Of a stretch of 51,781 nt of DNA, positions 19,081-28,640 are shown one piece after another (positions within the stretch are counted from its first letter, which is position 1; every line of letters begins with the position of its first letter). Under the pieces are notes generated by a model that saw only the letters and a program-made list of their open reading frames with translations, did not search any database and was not told where the DNA came from. The position numbers were made by a program, and so were the translations under genes. The stretch spans positions 1-51,781 of the forward strand of contig JANQEY010000099.1 of assembly GCA_028278125.1 (NCBI GenBank), read 5' to 3'. Origin of the DNA: a bacterium. GTDB lineage: Bacteria > Electryoneota > Electryoneia > Electryoneales > Electryoneaceae.

Positions 19081-21207
19081 TTATTTTATTAGCACTGCTT
19101 TTCTGTACTTTGAGAATCCATCCGAGGTTAATGCATGGACTATATACATTCCCGCGGAAAGATGATCACCATTTAATGAAAATGAATGTGAACCAGCTTG
19201 GATAATTGTGTTATTTAGCACGGAAACTGTCTGACCGGTTATATTATAAACCTTTAAGGACAATAGCGCGGATTCCGGCAGATCAACACGAATAATCCCT
19301 GTTGAATTAAATGGATTAGGATAGATTTTTTGTAACTGAAATTCTGCTGGTATTTCATTTAATCTTGGTGTTCCAAAATAATCATGCGAGACAATCCTGC
19401 CGGGATTATTCAGTGAGTGGATATGGATTGGTGGGCCTTCAGCCGGGAAAACTTCCCATTCAAATCCATCTTCTATGAAGGACATATCAGGATAAAATCC
19501 CAGTTTTACAAAGGAAGTATAAACTCCCGGATCGATTTCAGCAGGTATATTATACATATAATCATTTGTTAAAGTATCGCCTTGTTCGATAGTAATTTCC
19601 TGAAAGTCGTCAGGTATAATTGTCTCACCATCGGGTGTTAAAACTTCTGTCCAGTAATCTAAACTGATTGTGCTATCCAGAGTATCAGAATGTGTGATTA
19701 TTGATGTCCATTCAAAAGTACCACCTTCATTAGGAATTTGAATTGGAATCATGTTGAGAGAAATTTCAATGTGAATCAGTCCAATAAAATCCATTAACGG
19801 GACATACAATAATGCATTTCCGGCGTTAACCAGACCAGCTCCCAGTTGATCCTGATAGTTTGGATTAAAAGGGTAAATATCTTCGCAAGTTGATAATAAA
19901 ACAGACTCCAATAGATCGACTGTCAATTCCGGATTGTAACTGAGGATTAAAGCTGCGACTGCGGCAGCATTCGGAGATGCCATTGAAGTTCCATCCCAGG
20001 CGACGTAATCTTGAGGATTGACAAAATTACCTGTCATTGTACTCCATATATCAACTCCAGGCGCGGAAATGTCTATCCCATCACCATAGTTTGAGAAATC
20101 AGCTTTAGTAAGATCATCGTCCAGAGCGGCAACGGAAAGAACATGCTCGTAGTCTGAAGGGTAATGAGGTGAAGTATTATTACTGTTTCCTGCCGATGCA
20201 AAAATAAGTACTCCCAGATCATATGCGTAATCAATAGCATCCTGGTAGCCTTCCCAGTAGGTTGTTCCACCGAATGAGATACTTATGACATCCGATCCGT
20301 TATCGGCAGCGTATTGTATCGCGGCAGCAAAATCTTCCCGGAATCCAGCACCGTATATACCCCACCACCATTGATAAGCGAATCCCGCGCGCAATGGCAT
20401 ATTGGTTACATTTCCGGATGCTGATGCTATCCCAATATCATTGTCTGTAACAGCAGCCGATGATCCCGCTACATGTGTGCCATGTCCATGAATATCCGGA
20501 AACACCTGGTTGTCAGGTGGCCCGTAATCCTCATAAATGAGGTCTCCATCTACATTAGTCTCAGATACAAAATCCCATCCGGCAATATCATCTATAAAGC
20601 CGTTTTCGTCGTCATCAATCTCATTAAGATCATTTAAATCTGCAATTCCATTTTCATTAATGTCTTCACCGGGATTAATGCGGATGTTGGCGGACAAATC
20701 CTCATGATTGAGTTTGCAACCTGTGTCGATAGTTGTAATAATGACTTCTTCGCTTCCTGTTTCAATATCCCATGCTGTGGGAAGATCCATTGCGTCCAGT
20801 CCCCACATGTCATAATTGTCATAATCATTTGGGATATAATCAACGTAATCCGGTTCCTGTAAAGAAAAACTGAGGATATTCCTGTTAGACTCCAGTTTTT
20901 TGATGATCTTACCGGCAGGTTCATCGTTTGCCCATTGTAGCCTGAACCACCTGTTTAGTCCGTGTTTATACCAGAGTTTACGATTGTATTCCTTATTAGG
21001 TACGTAAAAAATAGGAACTAAATTAGGATTCTCAATATCAGACTCGTGTATGATATCCGGGATGTTTCCACTATCACGAAATCTTTTTGCCGCCTCATCA
21101 GATAGTTCAATCAGTATGTGTGGAGACAGGATTTCATGAGGATTTGCCTGAATAGGTGGTATCGAAAAACTGATAAAGATTAGAACAAGCAAAAGACGGA
21201 AGGCCAT
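19081..21207 (-). CDS. Subtilisin-like S8 family serine protease with T9SS tail
   Basis: 708 residues; the start is preceded by AAAGGGGG. Signal peptide up to ~21. An N-terminal propeptide-like region leads to the S8 domain at ~130-470. Its triad is visible: Asp161 in TTIDTG, His242 in HGHGTHVAG, Ser408 in GTSMASPNAAA, with the oxyanion-hole Asn341 in FASAGN. An Asp/Asn-rich insert (~180-207) next to the first motif may bind calcium. Residues ~480-605 form a beta-sandwich shared with three other proteins in this window (TEVLTPDGE motif). The T9SS tail follows (YPNPFNSTG, NITGQT, GMYIV, KAVLIK). It is an extracellular protease, probably for peptide scavenging or processing of surface proteins. 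It is the second of three minus-strand cargo genes. Confidence 0.95.
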   Translation of the reverse strand: MAFRLLLVLIFISFSIPPIQANPHEILSPHILIELSDEAAKRFRDSGNIPDIIHESDIENPNLVPIFYVPNKEYNRKLWYKHGLNRWFRLQWANDEPAGKIIKKLESNRNILSFSLQEPDYVDYIPNDYDNYDMWGLDAMDLPTAWDIETGSEEVIITTIDTGCKLNHEDLSANIRINPGEDINENGIADLNDLNEIDDDENGFIDDIAGWDFVSETNVDGDLIYEDYGPPDNQVFPDIHGHGTHVAGSSAAVTDNDIGIASASGNVTNMPLRAGFAYQWWWGIYGAGFREDFAAAIQYAADNGSDVISISFGGTTYWEGYQDAIDYAYDLGVLIFASAGNSNNTSPHYPSDYEHVLSVAALDDDLTKADFSNYGDGIDISAPGVDIWSTMTGNFVNPQDYVAWDGTSMASPNAAAVAALILSYNPELTVDLLESVLLSTCEDIYPFNPNYQDQLGAGLVNAGNALLYVPLMDFIGLIHIEISLNMIPIQIPNEGGTFEWTSIITHSDTLDSTISLDYWTEVLTPDGETIIPDDFQEITIEQGDTLTNDYMYNIPAEIDPGVYTSFVKLGFYPDMSFIEDGFEWEVFPAEGPPIHIHSLNNPGRIVSHDYFGTPRLNEIPAEFQLQKIYPNPFNSTGIIRVDLPESALLSLKVYNITGQTVSVLNNTIIQAGSHSFSLNGDHLSAGMYIVHALTSDGFSKYRKAVLIK

Positions 21208-21283
21208 GATTCAATCCCCCTTTAGAGCTATGAGCAGAATTATCTCAATACCCTGAAATAAAAGATAAAAAATATTGCTATCA

Positions 21284-21297
21284 GAAATATACGAAAA
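21284..21297 (-). promoter_or_regulatory. TTTTCGTATATTTC motif, candidate promoter element
   Basis: On the minus strand this reads TTTTCGTATATTTC, 77 bp upstream of the protease start. The same sequence lies upstream of the 23217 gene, and its core lies at the tRNA-Pro promoter, where it forms the -10 region. It is the likely -10 element here, with no clear -35. Confidence 0.45.
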
Positions 21298-21336
21298 ATA
21301 AAGAAGAGATTAAATCAAAATCAGGTTAAATTATAA

Positions 21337-23217
21337 TTATTTCACGTACAACAGCTTTTTAATCTGGGTGATTTGTCCGGGGATATTTATATTAATAAAA
21401 TAGATACCATTACTGAGATTATCAGGTTGGATAATAATTTCATGATAACCTTTTGGAAATACATCTTTTTTAATTTTCGAAATTAATTGTCCGTTTATAT
21501 TGAAAAGAGTTATTTCTACGGCAGAGTCTTCCAGAAGCTCAAAGTTCAGGTTTGTTGTGGAATTAAAAGGATTTGGAAAAATATCGCTGGTAATAAGTGG
21601 GTTTTCGTTCTTGGTAGTTGCCATTGCATCCTGGAATTTCCTTGACAGCTCGGGATTATCAAAAAATCCGGTCATAGTCCAATCATCAAGGCCGATTCCC
21701 CCGGTGTTTTCAATCAACGCACCACCAAACTTTTCAATCTCGAATGATTCAGTATCATATGCTATACCTGCTGCATAATCACCAATCCATGTCACGTAAG
21801 TATATATAGCCGGCGGGGCTTGCTCGGGAACATACTGAACAGGTGAACCTTCAATCGCACCGAATGCTGCAAGAGGGATATCCTCAACCAGAATTAATGG
21901 ACCGAACCTGTCTCCACCTGGTGTAACAACTTCTGTCCATGCGTCGAAAAACAGGGTTTCATTAGTCAAGTTTGTAACGGTAGCATCGAATCCGAAAGTA
22001 CCACCGCCTGGTGGGATATATATTGGAAGACCTATAGGGGTCACTTCAAGCATGAGTGGTTGATGGTCAGGTGCAAATTTTACCAGCCAGTAATCCTGGC
22101 TCATGGATTCCATAGAAAATACCTGTCCACCGATAAAGAATCCTCCGTCTGATGTAAGCCGGATCTCCTGTCCGTTTTCTCTCGATTCGCTTCCAACAGT
22201 AGTTGTCCACAATGTATCGCCTTCGGCGTTTAACTTTAGTATATAGGCGTCGGTTTCACCCGCACCGAAGGAAGCTGTGGAACCGACTACCAGGAAATCA
22301 CCATCCGTGGTTTGGACGACATCATTGCCTTTGTCATTTGATCCGCCGCCGTAAATGTTGAACCATTCAACCTCACCCTCGGAATCGGTCTTGATTACCA
22401 GGACGGAATTGTCTTCTGATACCAGTTCTTTAAAAAACCCGGCGATTATAAAACCACCATCCTGTGTATTTTTAATAGATAATCCGTTTTCAGTGTTTTC
22501 TGTTCCGTATGTTCTGGTCCAAAGAGTATCTCCTTGTTCATCAACACGAACGAGGTAAACATCACGGTCACCCTCTCCAAAGGATAAAGTAGCCCCACAG
22601 GCAGCATAACCCCCGTCTTCAACAACGCAAACACTGTAGCCGTAGTCGTAATCCGGCCCACCGCATGGACGTATCCATTCGGTCTCACCGTCACTGTCCG
22701 TTTTTACCAGCCAGATATCGGCTACACCGGCTCCCATTGAGCTGGTTGAGCCGGTAAAAATAAAACCATCGCCTGGGACCTCTTCAATACTTCCGCACCA
22801 GTCACTCCCCAATCCACCATACAACTGTGTCCAGACAGTGTCACCATCTGCGTCTATTTTTGCATTATAGGCATCATAATATGCTTCTGAGAAGGTGTTG
22901 GTTTCAGATCCTACTATAACACCACCATCGGAAGTAGCACGCACACTCCATGAATACTCTTTTTCAACGCCTCCGAATGTATGAGACCACAAGGAATCGC
23001 CAGATTCATCCGTTTTTATAACATATATGTCATTCTCGCCTTCACCATAGGACCATGTCCATCCGGTCATGATATATCCGCCGTCGTTTGTCTGGTCAAC
23101 CGAATTGAGGAATTCGTTATCCAGTCCACCATACGTACGTGACCACTCAATCTCGGGTGGTTGAGCATGAGAAGCGAAGATTACGCAAAGCATTATTAAA
23201 TAAAGAGATTTTTTCAT
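21337..23217 (-). CDS. Seven-repeat propeller-like T9SS-secreted protein
   Basis: 626 residues with a signal peptide (MKKSLYLIMLCVIFASHAQ). Residues ~22-390 contain seven repeats of ~52 residues, each W(T/S)RTYGG...S(V/I)..T.DGGY...G...SFG.G..D.YL(V/I)K.D..GD. This is the delta-60/PQQ-like pattern often seen in FCB secreted proteins, and seven units fit one beta-propeller. Residues ~395-525 form the beta-sandwich shared with the protease and the 42851/44668 pair (DAWTEVVTPGG). The tail is a divergent T9SS domain (FPNPFNSTT, NINGQL, GIYFINI, KKLLYVK). Neighbouring minus-strand cargo genes lie downstream after a 129-bp gap. Function unknown; extracellular. Confidence 0.88.
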   Translation of the reverse strand: MKKSLYLIMLCVIFASHAQPPEIEWSRTYGGLDNEFLNSVDQTNDGGYIMTGWTWSYGEGENDIYVIKTDESGDSLWSHTFGGVEKEYSWSVRATSDGGVIVGSETNTFSEAYYDAYNAKIDADGDTVWTQLYGGLGSDWCGSIEEVPGDGFIFTGSTSSMGAGVADIWLVKTDSDGETEWIRPCGGPDYDYGYSVCVVEDGGYAACGATLSFGEGDRDVYLVRVDEQGDTLWTRTYGTENTENGLSIKNTQDGGFIIAGFFKELVSEDNSVLVIKTDSEGEVEWFNIYGGGSNDKGNDVVQTTDGDFLVVGSTASFGAGETDAYILKLNAEGDTLWTTTVGSESRENGQEIRLTSDGGFFIGGQVFSMESMSQDYWLVKFAPDHQPLMLEVTPIGLPIYIPPGGGTFGFDATVTNLTNETLFFDAWTEVVTPGGDRFGPLILVEDIPLAAFGAIEGSPVQYVPEQAPPAIYTYVTWIGDYAAGIAYDTESFEIEKFGGALIENTGGIGLDDWTMTGFFDNPELSRKFQDAMATTKNENPLITSDIFPNPFNSTTNLNFELLEDSAVEITLFNINGQLISKIKKDVFPKGYHEIIIQPDNLSNGIYFININIPGQITQIKKLLYVK

Positions 23218-23242
23218 CGGTTAACCTCGGCTTATAATATCC

Positions 23243-23257
23243 CGAAATATACGAAAA
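23243..23257 (-). promoter_or_regulatory. TTTTCGTATATTTCG motif, candidate promoter element
   Basis: On the minus strand TTTTCGTATATTTCG ends 26 bp before the start codon of the 23217 gene. It shares GTATATTTCG with the tRNA-Pro promoter. Confidence 0.5.
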
Positions 23258-23344
23258 TTATTTTCCGTGGTCACGTGATTTTGAGCACTCCAAGGATTAT
23301 TGGTTAAAGTTAAAGAAAATAAAAAACTTGGAGTAAGAAAGTGT

Positions 23345-23381
23345 GATAAAATTAAGGACTTGGGTGATTACCCAAGTCCTT
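23345..23381 (-). terminator. Intrinsic terminator of tRNA-Pro
   Basis: Perfect 11-bp stem (AAGGACTTGGG / CCCAAGTCCTT) with a 6-base loop at 23354-23381. On the minus strand it is followed by AATTTTATC and lies 10 bp after the tRNA 3' end. Confidence 0.85.
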
Positions 23382-23390
23382 GAAGGTTTA

Positions 23391-23465
<75 letters not shown>

Positions 23466-23477
23466 ATCTTTCGGCGA

Positions 23478-23507
23478 AATATACTCCCCGCTCATTTAAC
23501 GAGTCAA
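23478..23507 (-). promoter_or_regulatory. Sigma-70-type promoter of tRNA-Pro
   Basis: On the minus strand: -35 TTGACT (23507-23502), 18-bp spacer, -10 TATATT (23483-23478). The tRNA 5' end follows 12 bp later. This is the clearest promoter in the window. Confidence 0.75.
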
Positions 23508-23623
23508 CCATACAAAATTCAGAGTTTTCCACGAGACTTGCAATGGATCATAGAACTCCCATAGTTTATACATCTTTGGCGAGAGCCGGATTACCTCACC
23601 CTGGAACGATTACGGAGGAGTTC

Positions 23624-25603
23624 ATGAAGTTTTTTCGTGGGTTGTTAGTTGTTATCTCAGTAATGGTATTTACCCTGCTCCAGATAAGTCTATGCGTTGA
23701 TAATAGTATAGCCAGCGAGTTGGATGAATTTGTCGGTGATACACTGGTTGTTGGTATGTCTGAGCTGGACAATCAGCATAATGTTGTGATAGGACGCACT
23801 ATCGCTTTTGATCCCAATGCTGATAACGGCAACGGTATGGCTATAATGATTTTTACCGACCTTGAATCAGCGGCAGGATACAGGAATGTCCGTGTAAACC
23901 GTATTTATTACGAAGAAGGTATACCGACCATCGAGATGGAAAGCGGCCACAATGTTAGCCCTTACCATACAAATTACAGGGGCGGCTACGCTACAATAGA
24001 CATGGCAGTCAGTATGGATGAGCCGATACCCTTCATGGCATATCATGATCGTGAGACAGGCGATCCCTGGCGGTCAAGAGCTGCTGCACCGTTCCCTGAT
24101 TTCCCAAGCTTGTTTGTGGAATTTCCCGTTCCCTACAGTGGGTTAGCAGGTGTTACACAGACTAAAATTGCAGCGGACGGGGACAGTGTTATCCACCTGG
24201 TTGCCGGTGAAACCGGTGAAGCTGGAGAAAACCGGCCAATGTTATATACTCGTGTGGCATATGATGCAATGAATTTCAACTTTGTGGTAACGAATCCGGA
24301 AGGTGAACCTGAACTGGTAACTGACCTGACTACAGTTAGTGCTGGAAATATTGCTGCCAGTCCCGATGGACAACGGATTGCAATCGCGAAAAGTTTATCT
24401 CGTACTCAACTGGGATTATACCCTGATCCGTCAGGTTCTGATATGATCCTCTGGGTAAACGACAACCGCGGGCTGGATTGGGATTTCGATAATTCCCTGA
24501 TGAACCTGACAGAATTCCAGGGCCCGAATCCTGATCTCCTCCCGGACGAAATGGCAGCTAATGTAGATACTTTCCGTGCCAGTACTGGTAATACGATGTT
24601 TTTCGATCAGGATAATGTGCTGCACGTAGCATTCGAAGCTATGCCTTATTTCCACTACCCTGAACAGACAGCCTACATCTTCGGACAGGTTTATTACTGG
24701 AATGAAGAAGACAACCTCTATATCCGTATTGCAGATGGTGACTTTTTCCTCTGGGCAGGGGTGACCAGTTACGGTTCGATGACAGGTATGCCAAGCTTGT
24801 ATAAAGATCCGGATACGGGATGGTTATGGTGCCTTTACCAGCAGTTCGGTGAGCCCGGTGATACAATCCATGTTGAAGGTGACACCCTGGCAATGGATGC
24901 CGGCCTGACTTCAGGTACATTGAATGCCGACCTGTTTATTACCGCATCTCCAGCGGGGGAATACAACGGTAAACTCTGGTTTAAGGGTGTAAATATTACC
25001 AACACAAAGGGTACAACAGGCAATATACCGGCAGGAGATTGCCGACATGAACGTGACGGTTCCATAGCCCGGAATAATACGGGCGACCACCTGCATATCA
25101 GCTACCTGCAGGACCTGGATGCCGGGAACTTCGACAACGGGAATGGCACTATCACTGATAATCCTGTAGTGTACCAGCGTATTCTTAAACAGGCACTAAT
25201 CGACAGTTTTATGGCGAGGCAGGAGTTTATTCCGAACTATCCGTTACGCCAGGACAGCACCGGTTACTGGGAAGACGAACTTGGCTGGGAATGGCGAGAT
25301 ATTACCTCGGTGCCGGAATCCGGGGATAACGTCAAACCGGAAAATTTCAAACTGGCCTCGGTATATCCCAATCCATTTAACTCCACTGCCAGGATAGAAT
25401 TTAACCTTGAGAGAGCAGGTGCAATCCAGTTAAAAATCTATGATATTCTCGGACGTGAAGTTGTAACATTAATGAATCGTTCAATGAACAGTGGAACTCA
25501 TAATGTCCATTTCGACGCTTCTGATATTTCCAGCGGCATATATTTCATTTCGTTGGAAAGCGGATCTCATAAGAGCGTCAAGAAAGTGGCATTGATACGA
25601 TAG
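23624..25603 (+). CDS. T9SS-secreted protein of unknown function
   Basis: Start chosen at ATG 23624 behind GGAGGAG; the longer frame from 23438 runs through the tRNA-Pro region. 659 residues with a signal peptide (MKFFRGLLVVISVMVFTLLQ). Residues ~40-560 are one large beta-rich region with motifs that suggest a propeller or lectin-like fold (IAASPDGQRIAIAKS, DNVLHVAFEAMP, GWLWCLYQQFG, HLHISYLQDLDAG). No fold-defining catalytic residues are recognised. The last ~85 residues are a T9SS domain (YPNPFNSTA, DILGRE, GIYFISL, KKVALIR). Transcription probably ends at the hairpin at 25743. Extracellular; role unknown. Confidence 0.87.
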   Translation: MKFFRGLLVVISVMVFTLLQISLCVDNSIASELDEFVGDTLVVGMSELDNQHNVVIGRTIAFDPNADNGNGMAIMIFTDLESAAGYRNVRVNRIYYEEGIPTIEMESGHNVSPYHTNYRGGYATIDMAVSMDEPIPFMAYHDRETGDPWRSRAAAPFPDFPSLFVEFPVPYSGLAGVTQTKIAADGDSVIHLVAGETGEAGENRPMLYTRVAYDAMNFNFVVTNPEGEPELVTDLTTVSAGNIAASPDGQRIAIAKSLSRTQLGLYPDPSGSDMILWVNDNRGLDWDFDNSLMNLTEFQGPNPDLLPDEMAANVDTFRASTGNTMFFDQDNVLHVAFEAMPYFHYPEQTAYIFGQVYYWNEEDNLYIRIADGDFFLWAGVTSYGSMTGMPSLYKDPDTGWLWCLYQQFGEPGDTIHVEGDTLAMDAGLTSGTLNADLFITASPAGEYNGKLWFKGVNITNTKGTTGNIPAGDCRHERDGSIARNNTGDHLHISYLQDLDAGNFDNGNGTITDNPVVYQRILKQALIDSFMARQEFIPNYPLRQDSTGYWEDELGWEWRDITSVPESGDNVKPENFKLASVYPNPFNSTARIEFNLERAGAIQLKIYDILGREVVTLMNRSMNSGTHNVHFDASDISSGIYFISLESGSHKSVKKVALIR

Positions 25604-25629
25604 TAGATATTTATATAGGATATTATACT

Positions 25630-25724
25630 GTCGTTGCGAGCTTCCCCTGCTTCTGCAGGGAAGCGAACCGTAGCAAAGCGAAGATTGCGGTGTGCGAAGC
25701 ACAGCCGTGATCCAAGCAATCACT
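25630..25724. repeat. GTCGTTGCGAGC...AAGCAATC palindromic repeat (family B, copy 1)
   Basis: Begins GTCGTTGCGAGC and ends CCAAGCAATCAC, with nested hairpins such as TTCCCCTGC...GCAGGGAA. A shorter inverted copy lies at 37541-37584. It sits directly behind a T9SS gene. Confidence 0.7.
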
Positions 25725-25742
25725 GACAATGTATCTCGATAT

Positions 25743-25776
25743 AACCCGGTTTGTTTATCAAGCCGGGTTTATTATT
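25743..25776 (+). terminator. Intrinsic terminator
   Basis: AACCCGGTTTG pairs with CAAGCCGGGTT (one wobble), loop TTTAT, followed by TATTATT. It probably ends the 23624 transcript. Confidence 0.6.
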
Positions 25777-25787
25777 AAAAAAACCAT

Positions 25788-25816
25788 CCCGGGTTGCCAG
25801 CCAACCCGGGCTACAC
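25788..25816 (+). repeat. CCCGGGTTG palindromic repeat (family A, copy 2)
   Basis: CCCGGGTTG-CCAGC-CAACCCGGG followed by CTACAC. Same core and tail as the arm at 6244. A single arm, without the inner hairpin of copies 3 and 4. Confidence 0.8.
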
Positions 25817-25875
25817 TTAAGTTTTAAGTGAATCCTGACTATAGTCTGAATGATATGCAAAATGGGTAAAAATTA

Positions 25876-26823
25876 ATGCTAAACAGGCCCACTCTCGAAT
25901 ATATCAAATCAACTCACAAGCTGATAAAACCATTTATAAACAGGACACCTGTGCTGACCTGTTCTACCTTTGATACAATGTTCGATACCAGGCTTTTTTT
26001 CAAATGCGACAATTTCCAGAAATCAGGTTCGTTCAAAATACGGGGTGCAACAAGTGCGATACTGAGATTGTCTGAAAAAGAGGCATCCAGGGGGGTGGTA
26101 ACTCACTCATCAGGTAATTTTGCGGGTGCTCTTGCTTTAGCTGCGGGATTACAGCGGATAAAAGCGTTTGTTGTAATGCCGGAAAATTCCAGGAATGTTA
26201 AGAAGGAAGCTGTTGCAGGATATGGAGCTGAAATAACCTTCTGCAAGCCTACACTTGAAGCAAGAGAATCAACCGCCCGGGAGATAATTGATAAAACCGG
26301 GGCAACATTCCTGCATCCTTATAATAACTACGATGTAGTTGCGGGACAGGGGACTGCCGCGCTTGAACTGTTGGAAGATGTTGGTGATTTAGATATCGTA
26401 ATTGCTCCTATTGGCGGCGGTGGTTTAATGAGTGGAACAGCAATTACGGTATCATCAATGTTTCCCGAGGCGCAGTTGATCGGTGCGGAACCGGCAGGCG
26501 CTGACGATGCTTACCGTTCATTGAAAGAGGGTAAAATTATTCCATCAGTAAATCCCCGGACGATTGCCGATGGTCTCTTAACTTCACTTGGTGACTTGAC
26601 CTATCCAATTATCAGGGAGTTGGTTTCTGAAATTATCACTGTAAGTGAAGATCAGATAATTAAAGCAATGCGAATGATATGGGAGAGGATGAAAATAGTA
26701 GTTGAACCGTCTGCCGCGGTTACCCTTGCAGTAATTCTTGCAAAACCGGAAACATTCAGAGGTATAAAGGCAGGTTTGATCTTGTCCGGCGGAAACGCGG
26801 ATCTCGATAACCTGCCCTGGTAA
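25876..26823 (+). CDS. Serine/threonine dehydratase-type PLP enzyme (fold type II)
   Basis: 315 residues, the size of single-domain biodegradative threonine dehydratases and serine racemases; no ACT regulatory domain is present. Motifs: SGSFKIRGA with the Schiff-base Lys54, HSSGNFAGALALAA, the phosphate-binding GGGGLMSGTA and, near the end, SGGNADL with the Ser/Gly that contacts the PLP ring. By family it would deaminate L-threonine or L-serine to a 2-oxo acid plus ammonia, or racemise serine; the sequence does not decide between them. Cytoplasmic. It stands alone between a repeat-rich spacer and the convergent malQ. The start ATG has a weak ribosome site. Confidence 0.9.
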   Translation: MLNRPTLEYIKSTHKLIKPFINRTPVLTCSTFDTMFDTRLFFKCDNFQKSGSFKIRGATSAILRLSEKEASRGVVTHSSGNFAGALALAAGLQRIKAFVVMPENSRNVKKEAVAGYGAEITFCKPTLEARESTAREIIDKTGATFLHPYNNYDVVAGQGTAALELLEDVGDLDIVIAPIGGGGLMSGTAITVSSMFPEAQLIGAEPAGADDAYRSLKEGKIIPSVNPRTIADGLLTSLGDLTYPIIRELVSEIITVSEDQIIKAMRMIWERMKIVVEPSAAVTLAVILAKPETFRGIKAGLILSGGNADLDNLPW

Positions 26824-26841
26824 AATTTCTATGTTTAAGAA

Positions 26842-28368
26842 CTAGGCGTTTTCCTTCTCTCGTGGAATCCTGTTGAATATAATTGCCATCTCTTTCATCT
26901 TGTTCGCAAGTTCCGGAGTAAGGTCATTTATGAAAATTCGCCAATCCCAGTTGCCGCTTGCCTGTCCCGGTCGGTTCATCATGCAGTCCGAATCGAATCC
27001 AAGCAAATCCTGGATCGGGGCGATGGCATAATTTGCCACTGATGAATACGCCAACCTTAACAGATCCTCTTGTGGTGCGGAAATATCATGACCTACGTAG
27101 AACTGAACATTTTCCCGTATTCTATCATTGGTTTCCTCGTTCCACCAGCCTAGTGTGGTATTATTGTCATGGGTTCCCGTGTAGATGACACTGTCCGGTG
27201 TTACATTATGTGGGAGGAAAGCATTGTCTGATCCGTTCCCGAACGCAAACTGTAATACTTTCATACCGGGTAAACCGAAACGTTTACGCAATTCAGTGGT
27301 ATGACCATAGCTTAGATCACCAAGATCCTCGGCTATCAGTGGCAGATTACCCATGTGATTCAGAAGTGCCTCGAAAAATCTTGGTCCCTGTTCGTTATCG
27401 ATCCAGTGACCGTTAACGGCAGTCTCTTCTTCCGCCGGGATTGCCCAGTACGTATCAAATCCACGGAAATGGTCTATCCTGACGACATCGACCAGTTCCA
27501 GGGTCGATTTTATCCTGCTGATCCACCAGCCAAAATTATCATCTTCATGCGCTGGCCAGTTAAAGAGAGGATTTCCCCATCGCTGTCCTGTTTCACTGAA
27601 GTAGTCCGGTGGTACTCCGGCAACAAGTGTAGAATTACCTTGTTCGTCAAGATGGAACAGGTTACGGTTAGCCCAGACATCAACACTGTCATAGGCGACA
27701 AAGATCGGCATGTCACCGATAATTTTTATTCCCCGGTTGTTGGCGTGTGCGCGTACCTGGCCCCACTGCGTAAAGAATACGAACTGCTGCCATTCTTCAA
27801 AGGTTATCCGGTCACTTAGTTCGTGCCTGACAAGATCAAGAGCGCCATGGTCACGATCACGTTGTTCCACCGGCCATTCATTCCAGCACCGTCCGTCATG
27901 AAAACGTTTTAATGCCATAAACAGGGCATAGTCAGCCAGCCAGTGTGAATACCGGTCACGAAACTCGTTAAAATGGTTCTTTTCGTCTTCGTCTGCCTGT
28001 GTCAGCCAGTTATGAAAGGCCTTGTCAAGCAACGATGTTTTCGTTGGAATTACAGTGCCATATTCTACTCGTTCATGGGGAAGTCGGCGTAAATCCGTCA
28101 AGTCCTCGTGTGAAAGCAGTCCCTGTTCAACCAGTCGATCAAGGCTGATCAGGAACGGATTTCCCGCAAATGCGGAAAAACAGGCATATGGACTGTCCCC
28201 GAAACCCGTTGGCCCTAAAGGTAAAACCTGCCAGAGGGTCATCCCTGCATCCGCGATCCAGTCAATCACGCTGAAGGCTTCATTTCCCAGCTCGCCAATA
28301 CCATTCTGCCCGGGAAAGGAAGTGGGATGAATCAGTACTCCTGCTCGTCGGAATGAATTGCCGTTCAT
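26842..28368 (-). CDS. malQ: 4-alpha-glucanotransferase (amylomaltase)
   Basis: 508 residues from ATG 28368, the usual MalQ length; an upstream TTG (28407) is less likely. GH77 enzyme that moves alpha-1,4-glucan segments between maltodextrins. Visible: RRAGVLIHPTSFPG at the N-terminus, WQVLPLGPTGFGDSPY, nucleophile Asp299 in VVRIDHFRG, acid/base Glu347 in IAEDLGD, and Asp401 in TGTHDNNT. Cytoplasmic glycogen or maltodextrin metabolism. It is not in an operon with other glycogen genes here and converges on the dehydratase gene with an 18-bp gap. High certainty. Confidence 0.97.
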   Translation of the reverse strand: MNGNSFRRAGVLIHPTSFPGQNGIGELGNEAFSVIDWIADAGMTLWQVLPLGPTGFGDSPYACFSAFAGNPFLISLDRLVEQGLLSHEDLTDLRRLPHERVEYGTVIPTKTSLLDKAFHNWLTQADEDEKNHFNEFRDRYSHWLADYALFMALKRFHDGRCWNEWPVEQRDRDHGALDLVRHELSDRITFEEWQQFVFFTQWGQVRAHANNRGIKIIGDMPIFVAYDSVDVWANRNLFHLDEQGNSTLVAGVPPDYFSETGQRWGNPLFNWPAHEDDNFGWWISRIKSTLELVDVVRIDHFRGFDTYWAIPAEEETAVNGHWIDNEQGPRFFEALLNHMGNLPLIAEDLGDLSYGHTTELRKRFGLPGMKVLQFAFGNGSDNAFLPHNVTPDSVIYTGTHDNNTTLGWWNEETNDRIRENVQFYVGHDISAPQEDLLRLAYSSVANYAIAPIQDLLGFDSDCMMNRPGQASGNWDWRIFINDLTPELANKMKEMAIIFNRIPREKENA

Positions 28369-28640
28369 AGGTAATTCCCAGTTAGTTCTAACTTGAAGAA
28401 TTTGCAATAGTATACATAATAAAAAAACAATTTAAAAGCTGTTAATGTGTCTTTCAACTATATTTTAAAACCTAAGAGGAAATATTCAGGAAAGATTTAA
28501 TTTCTCGGGCGATATTCTGGAAAAACCCAAATGGATATTGTACTTTCAGTGGAACCAGCCAAAAAGTGGGCGAAAAAGCAGCAAAGTATTAACACTTTAT
28601 AATATCTCTTGAATATGTATAACGAATCGTGGGGGTAATT